Shown here in pieces: positions 57,977-64,000 of a stretch of DNA of 64,000 bases. The notes under the pieces are model-generated. The model made no database searches, had not been told where the DNA came from, and saw only the letters and a list, made by a program, of their open reading frames with translations. The stretch is from Hydrogenophaga pseudoflava NBRC 102511. GTDB lineage: Bacteria; Pseudomonadota; Gammaproteobacteria; Burkholderiales; Burkholderiaceae_C. Position 1 is the first letter of the stretch. The number at the start of each line of letters is the position of its first letter. The stretch spans positions 124,001-188,000 of the forward strand of contig NZ_BCWQ01000004.1 in the NCBI RefSeq assembly GCF_001592285.1. The letters run 5' to 3'. A program made the position numbers and the translations under genes.

Positions 57977-59470
57977 CTACGGCCGCCGCAGCATCCGCGC
58001 GGCCAGCACACTGGCGAGCAGCACCAGCACGCTGCTGGCCAGCGCGGTGAACTGCAGCGCGTCGGTGAACGCAGCCTGCGCGGCGCTCACCAGCGTCTGG
58101 GCCATGTCCGGTGGCAGCCGGTTCGCGGCTTCCAGGGCGCCACCGAGCGTGCTTTGCGCCTGCGCCGGCACATCGGCCAACCCCGCGCCGCCCAGCTGGT
58201 GGCGGTAGATGAGCGTGCCCGCGCTGCCGAACAGCGCGATGCCCAGTGCACCACTGAACTCCGATGCCGTTTCGGCGATGGACGAGGCCGCGCCCGCGCG
58301 CTCGGGCGGCGCCGAGGTGATGATCTGTTCGGTGCCCACCGCGAACACCGGTGCCATGCCCAGGCTGACCACCACCATGCCGGCCACCAGCACCCACAGC
58401 GCCCACGGGCCGTCGGCCGCCACCATCAACCCCATGCCCACGGCGGCCGACGCGAGGCCCCACACCAGCACCGGGCCGGGTCCATAGCGTGCGGCCATGC
58501 GCGGCGCCAGCACCATCGAGCCGAACACGAAGCCACCCGCCCAGGGCACGGTGGCCCAGCCGGCCTGCAGGGGCGTGAGCATCAGCACCATCTGCAGGTA
58601 CTGCGCGATGAAGATGTAGACGCCGAACATGGCCAGGCACGACAGCGCGTAGGCCACGATGGCGGTTCGGAAGGTGGGAATGGTGAACAGCCGCAGCTCC
58701 AGCAGCGGGTAGTCGATGACGCGCTGGCGCCGCACGAACACCCAGCCCACCGCCACGCCCGCAGCGAGCAGCGCCAGCCGCGCCGTGCTGGGGCCGGCTT
58801 CGGCCATGGCCTTGATCGCGTAGATGGTGCCGAGCACGGCCACCAGCGAGAGCAGCACGCTCGGCGCGTCGATGCGGCCGGCATTCTCGTCGCGGTACTC
58901 GGGCAGCAGGCGCGGCCCCAGCACCAGCAGCAACACCATCACCGGCACCGCGGGCAGGAACACCGAGCCCCACCAGAAGTGCTCCAGCAGCCAGCCGCCC
59001 ACCAGCGGGCCGATGGCGCTGCCGACTGAGAACGCGGTGATCCACACGCCGATGGCGAACTGGCGCTGCGTCTCGTCGTGGAACATGTTGCGGATCAGCG
59101 AGAGCGTGGACGGCGCCAGCGTGGCGCCGGCAATGCCCAGCAGCGCGCGCAGCACGATCAGCTCGGTGGGTGTGCGCGCGAACGCGGCCAGCACCGAGGC
59201 CACGGCAAAGAAGGCCGCGCCGGTCAGCAGCAAGCGGCGGCGACCGATTCGGTCGCCCAGCGTGCCCATGGTGATGAGGAAGCCGGCCACGAGAAAGCCG
59301 TAGATGTCGATGATCCACAGCAGCTGCGACGCGCTGGGCGTCAGTGCACGGCTGAGCGCCGGCACCGCGAGGTTGAGCACCGTCAGGTCCATGGCATAGA
59401 CCAGACAGGGTAGGGCGATGACGGCCAGGCCCCACCATTCGCGGGGGGTGGCTTTGGCGGGATGGGTCAT
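57977..59470 (-). CDS. MFS drug efflux transporter, DHA2 (14-helix) type
   Basis: A 497-residue transporter of the QacA/SmvA type. Motif A follows helix 2 (GTLGDRIGRRRLLLTG), the N-terminus has CLVYAMDLTVLNLAVPALS (motif D1 with the Asp in helix 1), and about 14 helices can be counted. It is likely to export lipophilic cations. The ATG overlaps the stop of the phosphatase gene by 4 bp. Confidence 0.9.
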   Translation of the reverse strand: MTHPAKATPREWWGLAVIALPCLVYAMDLTVLNLAVPALSRALTPSASQLLWIIDIYGFLVAGFLITMGTLGDRIGRRRLLLTGAAFFAVASVLAAFARTPTELIVLRALLGIAGATLAPSTLSLIRNMFHDETQRQFAIGVWITAFSVGSAIGPLVGGWLLEHFWWGSVFLPAVPVMVLLLVLGPRLLPEYRDENAGRIDAPSVLLSLVAVLGTIYAIKAMAEAGPSTARLALLAAGVAVGWVFVRRQRVIDYPLLELRLFTIPTFRTAIVAYALSCLAMFGVYIFIAQYLQMVLMLTPLQAGWATVPWAGGFVFGSMVLAPRMAARYGPGPVLVWGLASAAVGMGLMVAADGPWALWVLVAGMVVVSLGMAPVFAVGTEQIITSAPPERAGAASSIAETASEFSGALGIALFGSAGTLIYRHQLGGAGLADVPAQAQSTLGGALEAANRLPPDMAQTLVSAAQAAFTDALQFTALASSVLVLLASVLAARMLRRP

Positions 59471-59808
59471 TCGATGTTCAGAAGGCTGCCGACCGACTGC
59501 TCCAGCAGCTCGACCAGCTCGGGGTCCATGTACTTGTACTCGTCGGGGATGTCGAGCACGTGAACTGGCTTGTCAGCCAGAAGGTCACCGAACTCCGCGA
59601 CGAGCCGCGACTTGTGCTTCTGCTCCATCACGATCACCACGTCGGCCCAGTCGATGTCGGTGTCCGAGACCGTGTGGCGCGCACTGGGGCTGGTGCCGCC
59701 CGAGCGCACGTTGAGCAGCGGATGCCGCCGCCAGACCTGCTCGGCCGTGGGGCTGCGCCACTGGTTGCGGCTGCAGACGAAGAGGACGTTGAGTCGATCC
59801 CTGGGCAT
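59467..59808 (-). CDS. Low-molecular-weight protein-tyrosine-phosphatase-like protein
   Basis: A 113-residue protein opening with LNVLFVCSRNQWRSPTAE, the CX5R phosphate-binding loop at the N-terminus. DIPDEYKYMDPELVELL contains the likely general-acid Asp. It is shorter than classic LMW-PTPs (about 150). ATG 59808 is chosen over an upstream ATG at 59901 that would run through the intergenic gap. It is operonic with the MFS carrier; a TCCTACA motif lies just before the start. Confidence 0.83.
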   Translation of the reverse strand: MPRDRLNVLFVCSRNQWRSPTAEQVWRRHPLLNVRSGGTSPSARHTVSDTDIDWADVVIVMEQKHKSRLVAEFGDLLADKPVHVLDIPDEYKYMDPELVELLEQSVGSLLNIE

Positions 59809-59899
59809 TCGTGCACTGTAGGACAAGCGCCGGGCGGACCCTGCGGTCAGGGTCATGGTGGTCCGGGCTGCGGGGTTCCGGTTGGGGAAAATTCCCTCC

Positions 59900-60235
59900 A
59901 TGAAAGCCGCCTACCTCTACCTTGGCGCGGCCATCTTGGCCGAGGTGATCGCCACCTCCCTGCTCAAGACCTCACAAGGCTTCACCCGCCTGTGGCCCAG
60001 CGTGGCCACGGTGATCGGCTACGCGATCTCGTTCTACTGTCTGGCGCAGACGCTGGGCAGCGTGCCGACCGGCGTGGCCTACGCCATCTGGTCGGGCGTG
60101 GGCATCGTGCTGATCTCGCTGATCGCGTGGTGGGTGTACGGCCAGACGCTGGATGCGCCCGTGCTGATCGGCATGGGCCTGATCGTTGCCGGCGTGGTGG
60201 TGATCAACCTGTTCTCGAAGTCGGTGGCGCACTGA
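59900..60235 (+). CDS. Small multidrug resistance (EmrE/SugE-type) transporter
   Basis: A 111-residue four-helix protein. Helix 1 has YLGAAILAEVIATSLLK with the essential membrane Glu (Glu15), and GVAYAIWSGVGIVLISLIAW and LIGMGLIVAGVVVINLFS follow. The TSLLKTSQGFTRLWPS-type loop is EmrE-like. It should exchange cationic drugs for protons. It is divergent from the LMW-PTP gene. Confidence 0.93.
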   Translation: MKAAYLYLGAAILAEVIATSLLKTSQGFTRLWPSVATVIGYAISFYCLAQTLGSVPTGVAYAIWSGVGIVLISLIAWWVYGQTLDAPVLIGMGLIVAGVVVINLFSKSVAH

Positions 60236-60260
60236 TGAGCGCCACCGCACCGGCCCGCGC

Positions 60261-61463
60261 TCACCAGCTGACTTCGCGGTCTGGCGTGGCGCTGATCTTG
60301 TGGATGCTCAAGTCGGCGCCGTCGTATTCCTCTTCCTGGTCCAGCCGCAGGCCCAGCGTGAGCTTGAGTAGCCCGTAGACCACCGTCCCGCCCAGCAGCG
60401 CCCAGGTCACGCCCATGGCGGTTCCCAGCAGTTGCGCACCGAAGCTGACGCCACCCAGGCCGCCCAGCGCCTGTTGGCCGAAGATGCCGGCGGCGATGCC
60501 GCCCCAGGTGCCGCACAGGCCGTGCAGCGGCCAGACGCCCAGCACGTCGTCGATCTTCCAGCGGTTCTGCGTGGCGGTGAACATCACCACGAACAGCAGG
60601 CCGGCCACGGCACCCACCACCAGCGCTCCCAGCGGGTGCATCAGGTCAGAGCCCGCGCACACAGCCACCAGACCGGCCAGCGGGCCGTTGTGCACGAAGC
60701 CGGGGTCGTTCTTGCCGGCGATCAGCGCGGCCAGCGTGCCGCCGACCATGGCCATCAGCGAGTTGACCGCGACCAGACCCGAGATCTTGTCCAGTGTTTG
60801 CGCGCTCATCACGTTGAAGCCAAACCAGCCCACGCAAAGGATCCAGGCGCCGAGCGCCAGGAAGGGGATGTTCGAGGGCGGGTGGGCCGAGATGCCGCCG
60901 TCCTTGCGGTAGCGGTTGGCGCGGGCGCCGAGGAAGATGACCGCGGGCAGCGCGATCCACCCGCCGACCGCGTGCACCACGATGGAGCCGGCGAAGTCGT
61001 GGAAGGTGGCGCCGGTGGTGGCCTCGATCCAGGCCTGCACGCCGAAGTGGCCATTCCAGGCGATGCCCTCGAAGAACGGATAGAAAAATCCGACGATGAC
61101 GGCCGTTGCGATCAGTTGTGGCCAGAACTTGGCGCGTTCGGCAATGCCGCCCGAGATGATGGCGGGGATGGCGGCGGCAAAGGTCAGCAGGAAGAAGAAC
61201 TTGACCAGGTCGTAGCCGTTCTTCTGGGCCAGCGTTTCGGCGCCGATGAAGAAGTGCGTGCCGTAGGCGACGCCGTAGCCGACGACGAAGTAGGCGATGG
61301 TCGAGACCGAGAAGTCGACCAGGATCTTGACCAGGGCGTTGACCTGGTTCTTTTTCCGGACCGTGCCGAGTTCAAGAAAGGCGAAACCGGCGTGCATGGC
61401 CAGAACCATGATCCCGCCGAGCAGGATGAACAGGGCGTCGGCGCCCTGTTTGAGTGCGTCCAT
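60261..61463 (-). CDS. amt: Ammonium transporter
   Basis: A 400-residue Amt with about 11 helices. The conserved opening GGIMVLAMHAGFAFLELGTV contains the ammonium-recruiting Phe/Trp region; the twin His pore is in DFAGSIVVHAVGGW and WPLHGLCGTWGGIAAGIFG. The start MDALKQGADALF follows a leader with a sigma-54-type promoter. glnK is not adjacent. Nitrogen-limitation control through NtrC is likely by family knowledge. Confidence 0.94.
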   Translation of the reverse strand: MDALKQGADALFILLGGIMVLAMHAGFAFLELGTVRKKNQVNALVKILVDFSVSTIAYFVVGYGVAYGTHFFIGAETLAQKNGYDLVKFFFLLTFAAAIPAIISGGIAERAKFWPQLIATAVIVGFFYPFFEGIAWNGHFGVQAWIEATTGATFHDFAGSIVVHAVGGWIALPAVIFLGARANRYRKDGGISAHPPSNIPFLALGAWILCVGWFGFNVMSAQTLDKISGLVAVNSLMAMVGGTLAALIAGKNDPGFVHNGPLAGLVAVCAGSDLMHPLGALVVGAVAGLLFVVMFTATQNRWKIDDVLGVWPLHGLCGTWGGIAAGIFGQQALGGLGGVSFGAQLLGTAMGVTWALLGGTVVYGLLKLTLGLRLDQEEEYDGADLSIHKISATPDREVSW

Positions 61464-61487
61464 GAGGAATCTCCGTGCAGAAAGCGT

Positions 61488-61512
61488 TTTTGGTGCGTGA
61501 TTGGCGCCAAAA
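61488..61512. repeat. Inverted repeat in the amt leader
   Basis: TTTTGGTGC (61488-61496) and GCGCCAAAA (61504-61512) pair with one G-T mismatch around a 7-base loop. It lies between the predicted sigma-54 start site and the amt ATG, so it would be transcribed as a hairpin 25 nt before the start codon. It may affect translation or bind a regulator. Confidence 0.45.
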
Positions 61513-61544
61513 CAGGATCTGCATGGCGAATCGCACCATGTCAA

Positions 61545-61560
61545 AGCAAAAAACGCACCA
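61545..61560 (-). promoter_or_regulatory. Sigma-54 (-24/-12) promoter of amt
   Basis: On the minus strand TGGTGCGTTTTTTGCT matches the consensus TGGCACG-N4-TTGCW at 10 of 12 fixed positions, with the invariant GG and GC at the correct 10-base spacing. The predicted start is near 61534, 71 nt upstream of the amt ATG. An upstream dyad GGTGC-N5-GCACC at 61585-61599 is a candidate activator site. Confidence 0.75.
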
Positions 61561-61590
61561 ATGGAGAGGTTCTTCTGCAGGAGTGGTGCG

Positions 61591-62106
61591 TCATGCACCG
61601 ATCGCGCGCAGCACCGACGGCGCGATCAGCTTGTGCATGGGCCTGACCGGCAGCATGTAGAGCCGTCCGAGCCGGTTCTTGGTGTGGACCACGGTGGTGA
61701 CCGTCACACGCACGGGCTGTCCGGCTGGGCGGGCGCAATGCACCGAGACCACCACGTCCAGGTGCTTGTCGCGGTCACCCAGCAGCACCTCGTCGGGCGT
61801 GTTCTCGAACAGGGTGAAGATGCCCACGCGCTCGCCAGGCCGGTAGTCGGCGTCGGGGCGGGCGGGGTGGATGCCGGAGAGTTCGCCCAGGTTCTTCAGG
61901 CCCACCAGTTGCACCGCGCGGTTGCGCAGCGTCATGCAGGCATCGACCCAGCGCGGCGTCGCCCGGGCCGATTTCAGGAACTGGCCGAGGGCGCTGAGCG
62001 AGGGGTCGGCGGCGTCGATGGCCCAGGCATCGTGGAAGTCGGCGCCTTCCAGGCGCAGGGCGATGCGGCTGCCCGCGGGCGGGGCGACGGCGGTGGGTGT
62101 GTTCAT
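61591..62106 (-). CDS. DUF2867 family protein
   Basis: A 171-residue cytoplasmic protein. The family pattern is visible in DACMTLRNRAVQLVGLKNLG, ERVGIFTLFENTPDEVLLG and DRDKHLDVVVSVH, then TTVVHTKNRLGRLYMLPVRP. DUF2867 has a START-like fold and is sometimes fused to sugar-nucleotide enzymes; function unknown. It ends 31 bp before the amt promoter. Confidence 0.83.
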   Translation of the reverse strand: MNTPTAVAPPAGSRIALRLEGADFHDAWAIDAADPSLSALGQFLKSARATPRWVDACMTLRNRAVQLVGLKNLGELSGIHPARPDADYRPGERVGIFTLFENTPDEVLLGDRDKHLDVVVSVHCARPAGQPVRVTVTTVVHTKNRLGRLYMLPVRPMHKLIAPSVLRAIGA

Positions 62107-62133
62107 CCACCCACTGTAGCCGCCCGGTGGCGG

Positions 62134-62643
62134 TCAGGAGCAGCTGACGCTGCCGCAGCCGCTCATGGTGGCCGGGCGCACCCGGCTGGGGTCGGCCAGG
62201 GTTTCGGTGCGGGAGTCGAAACCCACGTCCTTCATGTGCAGCGCCAGGCCGGCGTCCATGGTGGCGGCGTGCTGCGGGAACCACTCGACCAGCGCCTCGG
62301 CCAGGCGTGTGATGATTTCCTTGTCGTCTTTTTCGTAGTGCTCCACCACGGCGTGCAGCGTTTCCATGATGGTGGCGTGGTGGCCGGCGTGGCAGTTGTC
62401 GGGCGCGAAGCCGGTGGCCACCATCCAGCGCTCTTCCTGGGCGAAGTGCTCCTTGGTGTGCTCGATGAACTCGAGGTAGAGCGGCAGTTGCTGGTCTTGC
62501 GGGGTGGCCAGCAGCCGGTTGAGCATCTCCACGAACTCTTCATGGGTGTCGTCCATGCGGCCGTCGCCGGTCTGCAGCTGCGGGGTCCAGTCCAGCCCGG
62601 TGGTGGCCTGGGCGGGGGCTTCGGGGGTGGTGGTCGCTTCCAT
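62134..62643 (-). CDS. Bacteriohemerythrin-like protein
   Basis: A 169-residue oxygen- or iron-binding protein. The di-iron ligands fit: His34 (DDTHEEF), His62/His66/Glu70 (EHTKEHFAQEE), His85/His89 (CHAGHHA) and His125/Asp130 (PQHAATMD). A C-terminal extension ends SGCGSVSCS with Cys residues. It may carry O2 or sense redox. ATG 62643 is used since upstream codons look non-coding. Confidence 0.9.
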   Translation of the reverse strand: MEATTTPEAPAQATTGLDWTPQLQTGDGRMDDTHEEFVEMLNRLLATPQDQQLPLYLEFIEHTKEHFAQEERWMVATGFAPDNCHAGHHATIMETLHAVVEHYEKDDKEIITRLAEALVEWFPQHAATMDAGLALHMKDVGFDSRTETLADPSRVRPATMSGCGSVSCS

Positions 62644-62690
62644 GGGGTGCCACTGTAGCTGCAAACCGCTGCCCGGGCGCTTGACCGGGG

Positions 62691-63830
62691 TCAAGCCTCG
62701 GCGGTGGCGCGGCCCATCATCTGGTCCAGCGCGGCCTGCAGTTCGGGCGCGGCCAGCGCCTGATCGAGCCGGGCCAGGGCGGGGTGGGCCAGGCTGGCGC
62801 GCAGGTGGTGGGTGTCGGCGGCAATGTCCAGCGCCGGGTCGTAGCCTTCGAGGCTGTCGAGCTCTCCCAGCGCAAAGTGCTCGCCCAGTCGGGCGCAGAG
62901 ATAGCCCAGCGCAAACCGCGGTGCCCGGGCGCGGTCGGTGACCATGAAAGGCGTCGCCAGCTGGCGGCCGACGCCGCAGACCTCGTCGATCAGGCTCTCG
63001 GGCAGCTCCCAGGACTTCATCAGCAGGCTGCCGATTTCGCTGGCGTTCAGGCCCAGCAGTTCCTGCTCGGTGTGGGCGCGCTGCAACCGGTTCTGGTGGT
63101 GCCACGGCTCCAGGCGCGAGGCGGGAATCAGGGATGCGGCCGCCAGTTGCCCCACGAAGCTGAGCACGACCTGGGTGGAGAGGTTGCCCACATCGGGCAG
63201 GTTGAGCGCCTTGCCCAGCCGCACGCAGAGTTCGCTGGCGATGGCGCTGGCCTGCCAGATGGCGTCGAAGCAGCGCTGCGCCTCGGCCAGCTTGGGCTTG
63301 AAGGCCTCGGCCAGCATGTACTGCAGGCAGATGCTGCGCACGGTGTTCATGCCCAGGAAGGTCACCGCATGGCCGATGTTGGTCACGGGGGTGCGCAGCC
63401 CGTACATCGGCGAGTTCACCGTTGAAAGCACTTTGGCGGCGATCAGCGGCTCGCCCATCACCAGTTCGCTGAGCTCGGCGGAACCGGCCTTGGCCACGAA
63501 ATCCGGCGACAGCAGCTTCTGCATCGAACGCGGGGGGCGCGGGATGCCGCGGAAGGCGGCCAGCAGGGCGTCGCGGCGTGCGGGGTCGATGTCCTGTTCC
63601 CGCAGCCAGCGGAATCCAGCGAGTTCCGCCGGCATGGCTTCGGCCGGCGGCAGGGTGGTTTCACGGGCGGCGGGCGCGGGTGTCGGGGCGGCGGCGCGCA
63701 GCGCGGGGGCATTGCTGCGCTGTGCAGCGATGGGTCGTGCGGGCGCCGCTTTCACCGGTGGGCGGCGGAAGAACCACCAGGCCAGGGCCAGCGCCAGAAC
63801 ACCGGCCATCCAGTACATGAGCAGGGACAA
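62691..63830 (-). CDS. HDOD-domain signalling protein with membrane anchor
   Basis: A 379-residue protein. An N-terminal helix (LLMYWMAGVLALALAWWFF) anchors it, followed by a Pro/Ala-rich linker to about residue 65. The HDOD domain (about 95-300) shows LMGEPLIAAKVLSTVNSPMYG-like sequence, IGHAVTFLGMNTVRSICLQ and SWELPESLIDEV. HDOD domains resemble HD-GYP but usually lack catalysis and act as signalling scaffolds. Confidence 0.87.
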   Translation of the reverse strand: MSLLMYWMAGVLALALAWWFFRRPPVKAAPARPIAAQRSNAPALRAAAPTPAPAARETTLPPAEAMPAELAGFRWLREQDIDPARRDALLAAFRGIPRPPRSMQKLLSPDFVAKAGSAELSELVMGEPLIAAKVLSTVNSPMYGLRTPVTNIGHAVTFLGMNTVRSICLQYMLAEAFKPKLAEAQRCFDAIWQASAIASELCVRLGKALNLPDVGNLSTQVVLSFVGQLAAASLIPASRLEPWHHQNRLQRAHTEQELLGLNASEIGSLLMKSWELPESLIDEVCGVGRQLATPFMVTDRARAPRFALGYLCARLGEHFALGELDSLEGYDPALDIAADTHHLRASLAHPALARLDQALAAPELQAALDQMMGRATAEA

Positions 63831-63936
63831 GACAACCTCCGTTCAGGGATGAGTGTCCGTGGGCCACGGACTTTTTTACCCCCCGTAGATCGGCATCTGT
63901 GCGCCAGTCTTGAGGAAACTGGCCGGCTGACCGCTG

Positions 63937-64000
63937 TCAGGCGAGGCGGGTGCGGTGGCGCGTGATCTGCGCCTTGACTTGGGCAGGCGCGGTGCCGCCC
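63937..64000 (-). CDS. argH: Argininosuccinate lyase, C-terminal end only
   Basis: The last 20 codons read GGTAPAQVKAQITRHRTRLA and stop at 63937-63939. This is the typical ArgH ending in this order (GGTAP near the C-terminus). The remainder is beyond the right edge, so the call rests on a short stretch. Confidence 0.7.
   Translation of the reverse strand, partial: GGTAPAQVKAQITRHRTRLA

Noticed and set aside
61490..61505. Second GG-N10-GC pair on the plus strand resembling a sigma-54 promoter
   Set aside because: The -12 element reads TGGC rather than TTGC and no gene lies downstream on the plus strand; it arises from the leader dyad.

Overview
The window is a GC-rich, densely packed stretch of chromosome from a betaproteobacterium. 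Gene content and order point to Burkholderiales, family Comamonadaceae. The markers are pilB-pilC, ispB/rplU/rpmA/obg/proB, rppH-proS, hemA-prfA-prmC-grxD, the DUF3683 oxidase next to DUF971-ubiE-ubiJ-ubiB, fmdB-DUF502-aspS-nudB, and a RibH2-type lumazine synthase. Hydrogenophaga or a close relative is my guess from protein flavour; it is not proven by the sequence alone.

Layout. 0-15 kb is housekeeping: type IV pilus assembly (pilC partial, pilB), a tRNA-Pro, isoprenoid and ribosomal genes with an obvious promoter and terminator, proline synthesis, RNA 5'-end processing, a prolyl-tRNA synthetase, a lytic transglycosylase, a Lon-like AAA ATPase, and the minus-strand run hemA > prfA > prmC > grxD. 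15-20.5 kb holds a complete glycerol-3-phosphate uptake operon (ugpB-A-E-C-Q). 20.6-28.6 kb has a giant flavin/iron-sulfur oxidoreductase and a ubiquinone-synthesis block (ubiE, Tim44-like, ubiJ, ubiB). 28.6-35.7 kb has fmdB-DUF502-aspS, nudB, a decayed gene, an EEP hydrolase with cardiolipin synthase, and folE paired with a BLUF blue-light sensor. 35.8-44.8 kb is mixed metabolism: an EamA carrier, DUF429, RibH2, a crotonase, Pol IV, an orphan RskA-like protein, two degenerate signalling proteins (GGDEF-like and BLUF-like) and an FMN-dependent 2-hydroxy-acid dehydrogenase. 44.9-51.4 kb is a stress/envelope signalling cluster: a CHASE3 histidine kinase, two response regulators, two BON lipoproteins, DUF883, DUF1328, two small membrane proteins and an AI-2E family carrier. 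51.6-64 kb has an uncharacterised exported protein, an APH/P-loop kinase, an acyl-CoA synthetase, an AT-rich HEPN gene, GNAT, a small motility protein, MFS plus LMW-phosphatase, an SMR carrier, amt, DUF2867, hemerythrin, HDOD and the 3' end of argH.

Most notable: (1) a lone AT-rich HEPN-type gene (56241-57005) in a GC-rich background, a candidate foreign defence or toxin gene; (2) a BLUF-like protein whose photocycle glutamine is a glutamate, joined to a degenerate G-domain-like region and lying beside a GGDEF-like protein with no GGDEF motif; (3) a 17-base composite motif repeated upstream of the two-component genes; (4) readable alternative-sigma promoters, a sigma-54 type for amt and a sigma-28 type for the YjfB-like motility gene; (5) a perfect 16-bp palindrome abutting the -10 box of fmdB-DUF502-aspS; (6) a Tim44-like protein that has lost its membrane anchor. 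All functional statements come from reading motifs; no database search was run. The rRNA genes, insertion sequences, prophage and CRISPR arrays are absent as far as I can see.
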